Below are positions 9,115 to 18,256 of a stretch of DNA of 64,000 nucleotides, piece by piece. The DNA lies in NCBI RefSeq assembly GCF_000473105.1, contig NZ_KI421498.1, forward strand, positions 1,612,001 to 1,676,000, given 5' to 3'. The translations under genes were made by a program, and so were the position numbers. The notes beneath the pieces are model-generated. The model searched no databases, was not told the origin of the DNA, and saw only the letters and a program-made list of their open reading frames with translations. The DNA comes from Phaeobacter inhibens DSM 16374. GTDB lineage: Bacteria > Pseudomonadota > Alphaproteobacteria > Rhodobacterales > Rhodobacteraceae. The stretch's first letter is position 1. Every line of letters starts with the position of its first letter.

Positions 9115-9148
9115 TCATCCGGAGGGGTATCGCACCCCTTCCGGATGA
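9115..9148. terminator. strong hairpin after the SDR gene
   Basis: TCATCCGG and GGGGT arms pair with ACCCC and CCGGATGA around a 5-base loop. The tail is not T-rich on either strand, so termination is likely but not of the textbook type. It sits between convergent genes (SDR on plus, 9190-9489 on minus). Confidence 0.6.
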
Positions 9149-9189
9149 TTACAGCAGCACCACAGATGTCCTTGGACATAAGGCGCTGG

Positions 9190-9489
9190 TTAGTGGCGGC
9201 GCTCAGTGGGAAAGGGTATAATTTCAGCGGTTTGCCCTTCGGTCAGGGCCGTTGCCAGCACCTCCAGAACATCCGGATCAGCCGCCTCACCAGCCTCTTG
9301 GCCGAAGGCGGCGCAAGCACGATCCATCAGCATGGCGCGGGCAGCTGGTGCATCCAGTTCCTCAAGCAACGCCCGATCCTCGCGCATGATATCCACCAGA
9401 AATGCATTCGCTTTGGTCAGCGCGCTGAGCGATCTGAGTTTGTCATCCAACACGGTAAGTGCGTCGTTCAAATTGGAATGATGCGGCAT
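9190..9489 (-). CDS. hypothetical protein, small, alanine/glutamate-rich
   Basis: This 99-residue, mostly helical acidic protein has no signal peptide or membrane segment. It ends with a short polar tail (IIPFPTERRH). The ATG at 9489 is preceded by GGAGGGGG at good spacing, which supports translation. It contains one cysteine (ACAAFGQEAGEA). I do not recognise a family. Upstream, TTAA at 9514-9517, seven bases, then GTAAC resembles a one-mismatch CtrA site, which is only suggestive. Confidence 0.6.
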   Translation of the reverse strand: MPHHSNLNDALTVLDDKLRSLSALTKANAFLVDIMREDRALLEELDAPAARAMLMDRACAAFGQEAGEAADPDVLEVLATALTEGQTAEIIPFPTERRH

Positions 9490-9655
9490 TGGACCCCCTC
9501 CGATATCGCGAAATTAACATGTTGGTAACTTAGGTGCTTGCGGGCGGAAAACAATTGTTGACCGTTAGGAATGGTTAACGAACCGACCTGTCCGACATCT
9601 CGTCAAGCGCCTCGTATTTCACTCTTCATCCAGTGCAGCCCTGTGGCACGCGCAA

Positions 9656-9683
9656 TAAAAAAGGCGCCCCGGATGGGACGCCT
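9656..9683 (-). terminator. rho-independent terminator of rpoD
   Basis: Read on the minus strand, GGCGTCCC, a 4-base loop and GGGGCGCC are followed directly by six T. It lies 26 bp after the rpoD stop. Confidence 0.88.
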
Positions 9684-9708
9684 GGTACTCCGTTGCTATG
9701 CATCAGTG

Positions 9709-11697
9709 CTACTGATCCAAGAAGGAACGCAGTTTGCGCGAACGGCTCGGATGCTTCAGCTTTCTGAGCGCCTTGGCCTCGATCTGACGGATCCGTTCAC
9801 GGGTTACGCTGAACTGCTGGCCAACTTCCTCCAGCGTGTGGTCGGTATTCATCCCGATACCAAACCGCATCCGCAAAACCCGTTCTTCACGCGGGGTGAG
9901 TGAGGCCAGAACCCGGGTTGTGGTTTCCTTGAGGTTTTCCTGAATGGCGCTATCCAAGGGCAGCACCGCATTCTTGTCCTCAATGAAATCGCCCAGCTGG
10001 CTGTCTTCCTCGTCCCCAATCGGGGTTTCGAGAGAGATCGGCTCCTTGGCGATCTTCATCACCTTGCGAACCTTCTCCAGCGGCATCTGCAGCTTTTCAG
10101 CCAGTTCTTCCGGAGTCGGCTCGCGGCCGATTTCATGCAGCATCTGGCGACCGGTGCGGACCAGCTTGTTGATCGTCTCGATCATGTGGACCGGAATACG
10201 GATGGTCCGCGCCTGATCCGCGATGGAGCGGGTGATCGCCTGGCGGATCCACCAGGTCGCATAGGTCGAGAACTTATAACCGCGACGGTATTCGAATTTA
10301 TCCACCGCCTTCATCAGGCCGATGTTGCCTTCCTGAATGAGGTCAAGGAACTGCAGACCACGGTTGGTGTATTTCTTGGCGATGGAAATCACGAGACGCA
10401 GGTTTGCCTCGACCATTTCCTTCTTGGCCTGACGGGCCTCTTTTTCGCCCTTCTGAACCTGCTGCACGATGCGGCGGAATTCAGAGATATCAAGACCCAC
10501 ATATTGACCAACTTGCGCCATATCAGCGCGCAGCTCTTCAACCTTCTCGGTCGACCGTTCGACAAACATCTGCCAACCGCGCCCGGGCTTTTCGCCCATC
10601 TCGGCCAGCCAGTTCGGGTCCAGCTCGCGACCGCGATAGGCCTCGACGAACTCACGACGGTTGATACGGGCCTGATCAGCCAACTTCACCATGGAGCTGT
10701 CGATCGACATGACGCGACGGTTGATCCCATAAAGCTGATCAATCAGCGCTTCGATCCGGTTGTTGTGCAGGTGCAACTCGTTCACCAGCAGCACGATTTC
10801 AGAGCGCAGGGACTGGTAGACCTGCTCGTCGCGCGCGCTGAAGGAGCCATCCTCGTTCAGGGTGGCCGAAATCCGGCTGTCCTGCATCTCGCTCAGCTGT
10901 GCATAGTCCGAGGAGATCTGCTCCAGAGTGGTCAGGACCTTGTCCTTCAGCGCCGCTTCCATCGCAGCGAGGGACATATTGGCCTGATCGTCCTCGTCGT
11001 CGTCATCGTCCTGCGCAATCGGGTTGCCGTCTGCATCCAGCTCGGGACCGGTTTCCTTGGCGGCGGGCTTGTTCGCGGCCACGGCGGAGGTATCCACCAC
11101 CGGCTCGCTCACCTCGCCATCCTCATCCAGCTGATTGCCGAATGTCGCCTCAAGGTCGATCACATCGCGTAACAGAATGTCTTCGGACAGAAGTTCATCA
11201 TGCCAGATGGTGATTGCCTGGAAGGTCAGCGGGCTCTCGCAGAGGCCTGCAATCATCGTGTTGCGACCGGCCTCGATCCGCTTGGCGATGGCGATCTCGC
11301 CCTCGCGGCTCAGCAGTTCGACAGATCCCATCTCGCGCAGATACATCCGCACGGGGTCATCGGTGCGGTCCAGCTTCTCAGCTGCCGCCCCGGCCACCGC
11401 CACTTCGCGGTTGCTCTCGGTGGTCACCAGTTCGGTCGAGCCTTTCTGCTCTTCCTCTTCGGCTTCCTCATCCTCGATGATGTTGATGCCCATTTCGGAG
11501 AGCATGGACATCACATCCTCGATCTGCTCCGAACTTACCTGATCCGGCGGCAGGACCTGATTGAGCTGATCATAGGTGATGTAGCCCTTCTCACGCGCTT
11601 CGGCGATCATCTTCTTGACCTGAGTCTGGCTCATGTCGAGAGAGATTTCGGGCTCCTGATCGTCAGGTTTGCGGTCGTCGGTATCTTTGGCGGCCAT
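9709..11697 (-). CDS. rpoD: RNA polymerase primary sigma factor (sigma-70)
   Basis: The 662 residues contain region 1.1 (about 20-85), an acidic non-conserved region (about 100-380, with a run of Asp/Glu near 235), region 1.2/2 with [18 protein letters not shown] and [12 protein letters not shown], region 3, and region 4 ending in [20 protein letters not shown] and a basic tail. This is the housekeeping sigma factor that directs RNA polymerase to -35/-10 promoters. Length and order are full. It lies downstream of dnaG on the same strand with 130 bp between, the conserved dnaG-rpoD macromolecular-synthesis arrangement. A clear terminator follows. Confidence 0.98.
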   Translation of the reverse strand: MAAKDTDDRKPDDQEPEISLDMSQTQVKKMIAEAREKGYITYDQLNQVLPPDQVSSEQIEDVMSMLSEMGINIIEDEEAEEEEQKGSTELVTTESNREVAVAGAAAEKLDRTDDPVRMYLREMGSVELLSREGEIAIAKRIEAGRNTMIAGLCESPLTFQAITIWHDELLSEDILLRDVIDLEATFGNQLDEDGEVSEPVVDTSAVAANKPAAKETGPELDADGNPIAQDDDDDEDDQANMSLAAMEAALKDKVLTTLEQISSDYAQLSEMQDSRISATLNEDGSFSARDEQVYQSLRSEIVLLVNELHLHNNRIEALIDQLYGINRRVMSIDSSMVKLADQARINRREFVEAYRGRELDPNWLAEMGEKPGRGWQMFVERSTEKVEELRADMAQVGQYVGLDISEFRRIVQQVQKGEKEARQAKKEMVEANLRLVISIAKKYTNRGLQFLDLIQEGNIGLMKAVDKFEYRRGYKFSTYATWWIRQAITRSIADQARTIRIPVHMIETINKLVRTGRQMLHEIGREPTPEELAEKLQMPLEKVRKVMKIAKEPISLETPIGDEEDSQLGDFIEDKNAVLPLDSAIQENLKETTTRVLASLTPREERVLRMRFGIGMNTDHTLEEVGQQFSVTRERIRQIEAKALRKLKHPSRSRKLRSFLDQ

Positions 11698-11827
11698 TCA
11701 ATGCTCCTCGTAGGGGCTGGGGCGATTCGGTTTCGCGAATCATTATCGCGATCCGCTGATTCGTCACCCGGTTTACCCGTTTTTCTTTCGCTCTTCCTTA
11801 GCAAAACGACTCACTGCGGCGCAGCGG

Positions 11828-14077
11828 TCACTTCTTGGAGTAGCCAATTCGTTCCAAAAGGGCGCCGAAAGCGTCACGTTCCTCACGGTTCAGACGCGCT
11901 CCGTTCTCCCCAACATCATATTGCGCACGATCTTCATTCTCGCTGCGCACGGCCTTGTTGCGGGCTTCTGCCGCCTGCCCCAGTCGCCATGTCACGGCTT
12001 CATCTGCCAGTCCGTCCAGATCCTCTTCCGCCTCAGCCAGCTCGGCATCCAGACCGCGGCTCGCCTCCAGTTTGGCAAACTCCTCCGCCAGGGTCAGACT
12101 GGCCACCTCAACGTCACCGGGTCGCCGCAGACAGGGGCTGATTGCCACATGGCGAAGCGCAAAGAGGTTTTCAAGAGCATGTGCCCCGGCAGCCGCAGCT
12201 ATTTCTTCTTTCAGCCGTTCCGGTGCATCAATGCCATGGCGCAGCACCAGATCACGCAGCAGCGCGTGATCCGATCCGATACAGGCCATGCGTTCCAGAT
12301 TGACCTCATATTTGGCGACGACGGCCGGGGTGGTGATCACCGTGGCCAGTATCACCGCCTCGCGCACCCGCGCCAGTGACTCTTCGCTGCCACCGGCCAG
12401 CAGAGAGTTACGCGTGGTTTCCAGCGGCTGCGGTGGGGCGTTCTTGCCCCGCCAGGGCATCCGCGTACCATCACGAAACCCGCTGCTCTTGCGCGATTTA
12501 CCAGCGGCATAGCCGCCTTGTTTGCCTGAATAGCCCTGGCTACCGGATGTGTCTGGCCGACCTGCTGGCACACCAGCAGGCGCCGGCCCGTTATCGTAAG
12601 GTCCGGCGTCATAACCCGGATCAAATCCCGGATCGTAGCCCGCTGTATCATACCCGGGATCATATCCGGCGTCGTAATCTGCACCGAAACCAGGATCATC
12701 TGCCGGCCTGCCCCCCGGATCAAAACCGGCATCAGGCGCGGCATCAAAGCCAAGATCCAGACCCGATCCGGCTGCCTCCTCCCGCGGGCGCCCTCCCCGA
12801 AACAATTCCCAGCGCAGATCCTGCAAATCCTCACCATAGTGGCGGCGGATCGAAGGGTCACGGATCAGTCGGACCTTGTCGCGCAGCGCCTTGTCCAGCG
12901 CGGCCTTGCGTTCCGGGCTGTCAAACACCTTGCCTTCGGTTTCGCGCTGCCAGAGCAGCCGTACCATGGGCATCGCCTGATCCAGCACCGCTTGCACGGC
13001 CTCGCGCCCTTCGGCGCGGATCAGATCATCCGGGTCCTTGCCCTCTGGCATCAGCGCAAAGCGCAGGGATTTTCCGGCTTCCAGCAACGGCAGAGCCAGA
13101 TCAATCAACCGCATCGCCGCACGCAGGCCTGCGGTGTCACCATCCAGCGCAATGATCGGCTCATCGGCGATCCGCCATAGCATCTGCAACTGGTTTTCAG
13201 TGATCGCGGTACCCAGAGGCGCCACCGACGCCTCAAAGCCACCCTCGGCAAGCGCGATCACATCCATGTAACCTTCGGCGACCAAAAGCTGGCCAGATTT
13301 CCCCGATGCGGTGCGCGCAGGCCCGTGATTGTAAAGGCTGCGCCCTTTGTCAAACAGCGCCGTCTCCGGCGAGTTCAGATATTTCGCATTGTCACGCGGA
13401 TCCATTGCACGCCCGCCAAAGGCAATCGCCCGCCCCCGCGCATCGCGGATGGGAAACATGATCCGGTTACGGAACGTATCGTAGGGTTTGCCCCCTTTGT
13501 TGGAAGGCTTGGCAAGGCCCGCCCCCATGATCAGCTCTTCCGGCACCCCTTTGCCACGCAACGCATCCCAGAGATTCTGCCACCCTTCCGGAGCGAAGCC
13601 GATCTCCCAGCGTTCCAGCGCCGGGCCGCTCAGCCCACGCCGCATCAGATAGCTGCGCGCGCCTTCCCCGGCCCGCGTGTTGAGCTGCAGGCGAAAAAAT
13701 CGCACAGCCTGCTCCATGACCTCGGCCAGCTGGGCCCGGTGATCCTGTTTCTGCTGCGCCCTCGGATCACGGGCGGGCATCTCCATCCCCGCCTCCTGCG
13801 CCAGGATCTGCACCGCCTCCATAAACCCGACGTTTTCGGTTTCCTGCACAAACTTCAGCGCGTCCCCTTTGGCGTGGCAGCCAAAGCAGTAGTAGAACCC
13901 TTTGCGGTCATCGACGTGAAAGCTGGCGGATTTCTCATGGTGAAACGGGCAAGGTGCCCACATGTCGCCCTTGCCCTGGTTCGATTTGCGCTGATCCCAC
14001 ATGACCTTGCGCCCGACAACCTGCGTGAGGCTGACGCGGGTGCGCAATTCGTCAAGGAAACCGGGGGGAAGCGACAT
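11828..14077 (-). CDS. dnaG: DNA primase
   Basis: The 749 residues include the CHC2 zinc finger (Cys43, His46, Cys64, Cys67), the primase core, and a TOPRIM domain with LLVAEGYMDVIAL and the ALDGDTAG acidic motif (about 255-345). A C-terminal helicase-binding-like part is at about 560-749. DnaG makes RNA primers at the replication fork. Unusually, the linker between core and C-terminal domain (about residues 430-555) is a low-complexity stretch with repeated F/Y-D-P-G units, making the protein longer than the roughly 580-650 usual for the family. A small secreted-protein gene ends 1 bp upstream of its start, and rpoD follows. Confidence 0.96.
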   Translation of the reverse strand: MSLPPGFLDELRTRVSLTQVVGRKVMWDQRKSNQGKGDMWAPCPFHHEKSASFHVDDRKGFYYCFGCHAKGDALKFVQETENVGFMEAVQILAQEAGMEMPARDPRAQQKQDHRAQLAEVMEQAVRFFRLQLNTRAGEGARSYLMRRGLSGPALERWEIGFAPEGWQNLWDALRGKGVPEELIMGAGLAKPSNKGGKPYDTFRNRIMFPIRDARGRAIAFGGRAMDPRDNAKYLNSPETALFDKGRSLYNHGPARTASGKSGQLLVAEGYMDVIALAEGGFEASVAPLGTAITENQLQMLWRIADEPIIALDGDTAGLRAAMRLIDLALPLLEAGKSLRFALMPEGKDPDDLIRAEGREAVQAVLDQAMPMVRLLWQRETEGKVFDSPERKAALDKALRDKVRLIRDPSIRRHYGEDLQDLRWELFRGGRPREEAAGSGLDLGFDAAPDAGFDPGGRPADDPGFGADYDAGYDPGYDTAGYDPGFDPGYDAGPYDNGPAPAGVPAGRPDTSGSQGYSGKQGGYAAGKSRKSSGFRDGTRMPWRGKNAPPQPLETTRNSLLAGGSEESLARVREAVILATVITTPAVVAKYEVNLERMACIGSDHALLRDLVLRHGIDAPERLKEEIAAAAGAHALENLFALRHVAISPCLRRPGDVEVASLTLAEEFAKLEASRGLDAELAEAEEDLDGLADEAVTWRLGQAAEARNKAVRSENEDRAQYDVGENGARLNREERDAFGALLERIGYSKK

Positions 14078-14078
14078 C

Positions 14079-14417
14079 TCAGTTGCTCTGCAGCTGCTTT
14101 TTCATCTTCTGGATCTGATCCCAGTTTTCCAGGCACTGCTGTTCCATCAATTCCCCGAGATCCGTATCGCGCAGATCACGTTTGCGCAGGCTGTAGACAT
14201 GGGCCGTCAGCTGCGGAATGGCCTTGCTGTACTGGTCAGGCCAGCTGGGGTCGCTGTCCAGAATCGTCTGGCCGACGTCCGCCTGCTTCACCCGGTCCAG
14301 CCGCGCCTGTTGCACCGCCGCCATGACCTGCCCTTGATACTTGCAGCTTTTTTCTTTCTTTTCAGCCGCATAGACTGGCGTTGCCAGCAATGCCGCGACA
14401 AGGGCAAGACGGATCAT
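14079..14417 (-). CDS. hypothetical periplasmic protein
   Basis: This 112-residue protein has a clear Sec signal peptide (MIRLALVAALLATPVYA, cleavage after residue 17). The mature part is helical and charged, with two cysteines (KSCKYQ and EQQCLEN) that could form a disulfide. A GGGAG ribosome site precedes the ATG at 14417. Its stop is 1 bp from the dnaG start, so dnaG may be translated from the same message. No named family is recognised. Confidence 0.7.
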   Translation of the reverse strand: MIRLALVAALLATPVYAAEKKEKSCKYQGQVMAAVQQARLDRVKQADVGQTILDSDPSWPDQYSKAIPQLTAHVYSLRKRDLRDTDLGELMEQQCLENWDQIQKMKKQLQSN

Positions 14418-14455
14418 ACAGATGACTCCCGGAATCAGTTGGTGATCCAGAGAGA

Positions 14456-15001
14456 TTACCCCCGTGCCGCGACAGCTTCCATCGCTGTTTTCAGATCATC
14501 CACAAGTGTCTCCGCCATGGACCGGAACACCATGATCTGCAGGGTCTTTGGCCCCAGCCGCGTGATGGACGCCGCCATGTGTTTCAACTCACAGCGAGCT
14601 GTGTGGCCGCGTTTGAACACACTTGGCCGCAGATCCACCGGGCACAGCCGCGCCAGCACCGCATCTCCCTGCGCTCCCTCCAGCCGGACCACCGCCCAAC
14701 CATCGCTCTGATCGGTAAGCGCAGCATGCTCTGCCAGCGCAGGATCCGGGCGGGTCCCGCTCAGCAGTGCCATCTCGCGGCCAAACCAGATAATCCGCGC
14801 GCCCGCTTTGGCATGGCTGCGGTTCGGCGCCGGCCAGCGCAGCCCGTGGGCTGCCTCCAGGGCAGCCGACAGCGCAGCCACCTGCCCCGCATAGGGCGCC
14901 AGCGTCGTCATCCCTTCACCCGGCGCTTCCGTCAAAGACAGCTCCCCGACCTCCAGGGGCAACAATCCGGCACAGGGGGTTTTTACGCGTAACTCAACCA
15001 C
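14456..15001 (-). CDS. soxG: sarcosine oxidase gamma subunit
   Basis: About 181 residues, the last gene of soxBDAG. The small gamma subunit pairs with the GcvT-like region of the alpha subunit in heterotetrameric sarcosine oxidase. Visible family features are the mid-protein IIWFGREMALLSG, DQSDGWAVVRLEG and the C-terminal LCPVDLRPSVFKRGHTAR. The frame is open to 15043. The GTG at 15001 overlaps the soxA stop by 8 bp and gives the expected N-terminus; a GTG at 15007 is an alternative. Translational coupling to soxA is likely. Confidence 0.88.
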   Translation of the reverse strand: MVELRVKTPCAGLLPLEVGELSLTEAPGEGMTTLAPYAGQVAALSAALEAAHGLRWPAPNRSHAKAGARIIWFGREMALLSGTRPDPALAEHAALTDQSDGWAVVRLEGAQGDAVLARLCPVDLRPSVFKRGHTARCELKHMAASITRLGPKTLQIMVFRSMAETLVDDLKTAMEAVAARG

Positions 15002-17915
15002 GGGCACGCTCCCCTTCCGGGTCAAAGAACACTGGCTCCACAATCTCGCAAAGCGTATCCAGACCCGCGGTGTGATCTACCATACGAATGGGATCACCAA
15101 TCCTGTCAGGGCCAGCCTTAATCAGCGCCAGACCAATCATATGACCCAGCGTCGGCGCATAGCAGACGGAGGTCACATAGCCCTGATCATGCGCCCGCGT
15201 GACCGGATCCTCCGGATCAAAGAGATGCGCCCCGGCGGTCAGCTGCTGCACCGCGCCGGTAGGTTTGATCCCCACCAGCCGCATTCGGGTCTTGTCGACC
15301 AACCCCTCGCGCAATGCCATATCGCGACCGACGCAGGATTTGCCAGAACGCAAAATCCCGCCGAACCCCAGATCATGCAGCGTGGCCGTGCCGTTGATCT
15401 CCGCATGGGTCAGAAACCCTTTCTCAATCCGCAAGACGTTCAGGGCTTCCAACCCGTAGGCCCCACCGCCCAGCCCCTCGGCCCGGCGCAGCAACTCGCC
15501 AAACAGGCTCTCACCGTAGCGCGCCGGCACCGCCAGTTCATAAGCTTCCTCACCGGAGAACGAGATCCGAAACAGCCGCGCGGAAACCTCGCCCAGCGCA
15601 ATCTCACCACAGGCCATGAACGGCCAATCAGCGGGTTCAAAGGCCGTGCCCAACAGCTCCTGCAACAAGGTGCGCGCCTTAGGGCCTGCGACGGAAAACT
15701 GCGCCCATTGCTCGGTGACCGAATTGATCCGCACATCCCAATCCGGGTGCAACGCCTGCGTCACGAACTCCAGATGCGCCATCACCTGCCCGGCAGCAGC
15801 GGTTGTTGTGGTCATCACATAGTGGTTCGGCGCAAGACAGGCCGTTGTGCCGTCATCCATGACAAAGCCATCTTCGCGCAGCATCAAACCATAGCGCACC
15901 CGACCGGGTTTCAGCTTGGCAAAACCATTGGCATAAACAAAGTCCAGCAGCCGCGCCGCATCCGGCCCCTGAATATCAATCTTGCCGAGGGTGGAGACAT
16001 CCGCGACCCCCACCGCATTGCGCACATACCCAACCTCGCGGTCACAGGACTGCCGCCAATGGGTCTCGCCGGGTTTGGGAAAATAGCTGGCCCGATACCA
16101 AAGCCCAACCTCCATCATATGGGCGCCCATATCCTCCGCCAGCCGATGCGACGTCAGCAACCGCCGGGGCGCAAAGCCCTGATCCTCTGCCCCTGCCCCC
16201 ATCACGCCAATCGGCACTGGCACATAGGGCGGGCGAAAGGTGGTGGTGCCCGTCTCAGGGATACTGCGCCCCGTGGCCTCCGCCAGAACCGCCAGCGCCA
16301 CCACATTTGAGCTTTTTCCCTGATCCGTGGCCATACCTTGGGTCGTGTAGCGTTTCATATGCTCAACCGAGCGGAAGTTCTCGCGCCCAGCCTGACAGAT
16401 GTCCTTGACCGTGACATCATTCTGAAAATCAACCCAGGCCCGCCCCCGCCCCGGCACCGACCACAGCGGGGAAATGCGATATTCCGCCTGCTCGGCCTCA
16501 GGCAGCTCTGCCGCAACAGCCCGCTTGCCCAATGCCTCTAATGCTCGCGCGCCGGCTTCTGCCCCATCTTGCAAGACCGCCATGGTGGTGAAGCGCCCGC
16601 GACAGGCCCCCACGGCCTCCAGCCCAGGAACCGCACCGTCCTGCGGCACAAAACACGCAAGGTCCCGCCGCCAGCGGGGCCGTCCGTTTAGATGGCAGGT
16701 CAGATGCAACGTCGGGTTCCAACCACCGGACATGGCCAGACAGTCCGTCTGCAACTTCTCCTCTCCCGATACCGATCGCAGGGTCAGGCTCTCCAACCGT
16801 TGACGGCCAGAGGCATTGCAGACCTGCGCCCCCCGGATCACCCGAAAAGCATCACTCTGAGGTGCGTCATGGCGGCTGTCGATCACCGCTGCAACATGCA
16901 CCCCGGCCGCAACAAGATCCCGCGCGGTGCGGTGGGCATCATCGTTGTTGGCAAACACGGTCACCCGTTCCCCCGGCGCCACCCCCCAACGATTGAGGTA
17001 ACTGCGCACAGCCCCGGCCATCATGATCCCCGGCCGGTCATTATTGGCAAAGGCCACGGGTCGCTCCAATGCGCCTGCGGCAAGGATCGCGCGTTTTGCA
17101 ACCAGCCGCCAGAAACAAGCGCGCGCGGGTTTGCCGCTACCGGCAGGTACTGTCTCAAGCGCGCCGTAGGTGCCCTGATCGTAAACACCTGTCACGCTCG
17201 TGCGCGCCATACGGCGCACATTGTCCAGACTGTCCAGCTCTGCCAGCGTGGCCGCAACCCACTGCTGCGCCGGGTTTCCATTGATGATCTCTTGTTCGCT
17301 GAGCAATCGACCGCCGGGCTGACTATCCTCGTCGCACAGGATCACATCCGCCCCGCCCCGCGCCGCCGTAAGTGCCGCCATCAGCCCCGCAGGTCCGGCG
17401 CCGATCACCAAGAGATCGCAGAACCCATAGGCCTTTTCATAGATCCCATCATCCGGCGCGCCAGACAATGCGCCCAGCCCCGCCGCACGGCGAATGACCG
17501 GCTCATAAATCTTTTCCCAGAACGCTGCAGGCCACATAAAGGTCTTGTAGTAAAACCCCGCGCCCAGAAACGGTGCGGCCAGATCGTTCACCGCCATCAC
17601 GTCAAAACCAACCGACGGCCAGCAATTCTGACTGCGCGCCGCCAGTCCTTCATAAAGCGGCAGCGTGGTGGCCCTCAGATTGGGCTCCTGTGCTGCCCCC
17701 TCTCCCACGGTGACCAACGCGTTGGGTTCTTCACTGCCAGCAGTCAGGATGCCGCGTGGGCGGTGATATTTGAACGACCGCCCCACCAGATGAATGTCAT
17801 TGGCCAGCAGGGCTGCCGCCAGCGGCTCCCCTTCCCGCCCGGTCAGGGCGCGCCCATTGAAGGAAAAGCCGACCTCGCGCGTATCGGACCTCCCCGCCCA
17901 TCCTGCGATCCGCAT
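14994..17915 (-). CDS. soxA: sarcosine oxidase alpha subunit
   Basis: This 973-residue alpha subunit combines an N-terminal ferredoxin-like segment (FNGRALTGREGEPLAAALL), an NAD-binding flavoprotein domain with VIGAGPAGLMAALTAARGG around residue 170, and a C-terminal GcvT-type folate-binding domain (about 590-960) with SFSGEEAYELAVPARYG. The enzyme oxidatively demethylates sarcosine to glycine, giving 5,10-methylene-tetrahydrofolate and H2O2. The open frame is longer (to 18023), but the ATG at 17915 shares bases with the soxD stop (TGATG) and is preceded by AGGAGG. Confidence 0.95.
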   Translation of the reverse strand: MRIAGWAGRSDTREVGFSFNGRALTGREGEPLAAALLANDIHLVGRSFKYHRPRGILTAGSEEPNALVTVGEGAAQEPNLRATTLPLYEGLAARSQNCWPSVGFDVMAVNDLAAPFLGAGFYYKTFMWPAAFWEKIYEPVIRRAAGLGALSGAPDDGIYEKAYGFCDLLVIGAGPAGLMAALTAARGGADVILCDEDSQPGGRLLSEQEIINGNPAQQWVAATLAELDSLDNVRRMARTSVTGVYDQGTYGALETVPAGSGKPARACFWRLVAKRAILAAGALERPVAFANNDRPGIMMAGAVRSYLNRWGVAPGERVTVFANNDDAHRTARDLVAAGVHVAAVIDSRHDAPQSDAFRVIRGAQVCNASGRQRLESLTLRSVSGEEKLQTDCLAMSGGWNPTLHLTCHLNGRPRWRRDLACFVPQDGAVPGLEAVGACRGRFTTMAVLQDGAEAGARALEALGKRAVAAELPEAEQAEYRISPLWSVPGRGRAWVDFQNDVTVKDICQAGRENFRSVEHMKRYTTQGMATDQGKSSNVVALAVLAEATGRSIPETGTTTFRPPYVPVPIGVMGAGAEDQGFAPRRLLTSHRLAEDMGAHMMEVGLWYRASYFPKPGETHWRQSCDREVGYVRNAVGVADVSTLGKIDIQGPDAARLLDFVYANGFAKLKPGRVRYGLMLREDGFVMDDGTTACLAPNHYVMTTTTAAAGQVMAHLEFVTQALHPDWDVRINSVTEQWAQFSVAGPKARTLLQELLGTAFEPADWPFMACGEIALGEVSARLFRISFSGEEAYELAVPARYGESLFGELLRRAEGLGGGAYGLEALNVLRIEKGFLTHAEINGTATLHDLGFGGILRSGKSCVGRDMALREGLVDKTRMRLVGIKPTGAVQQLTAGAHLFDPEDPVTRAHDQGYVTSVCYAPTLGHMIGLALIKAGPDRIGDPIRMVDHTAGLDTLCEIVEPVFFDPEGERARG

Positions 17916-18175
17916 CACAGATCCTCCTGCGCAGATGCCAGCTGCACCGCGAGCATCTCGTGACTGGACGTGTCGCGCCGCACCCGGATCCAGCTGCCGC
18001 AGCCTTGCTGGTGATACCACCATTCCTCAACCGGACCGGCGGGATTGTCCCGCAGATGGACATGGGCATGCCAGGCCTCAAGGCTGCCGCCCTCTGCAGG
18101 TGCCTCCAGCGCGGCACCCCGGTAATAGAACTCGCGCCGATCGCGCTCACCACATAGGGGGCAGGTAATCCTCAT
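17915..18175 (-). CDS. soxD: sarcosine oxidase delta subunit
   Basis: This 86-residue protein starts MRITCPLCGERDRREF, with the Cys-x2-Cys pair at positions 5 and 8, and the later HQQGCGSW supplies His and Cys. Together these are the zinc ligands of the delta subunit. EFYYRG and WHAHVHLRDNPAGP are also family-typical. It overlaps soxA at TGATG and lies 81 bp after soxB, the canonical B-D-A-G order. Confidence 0.95.
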   Translation of the reverse strand: MRITCPLCGERDRREFYYRGAALEAPAEGGSLEAWHAHVHLRDNPAGPVEEWWYHQQGCGSWIRVRRDTSSHEMLAVQLASAQEDL

Positions 18176-18256
18176 GGCCGACGCCCTTTCACCTTTCCAA
18201 AAATACTCATATCCACCGCTGCGGCAATCGCAGGCGCAAATTCGGCACTGCAGCGA

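Noticed and set aside
15072-16310. 412-residue plus-strand frame within soxA
   Set aside because: Opposite strand of a well-supported gene with all SoxA domains; the frame has biased His/Arg/Pro composition typical of shadows.
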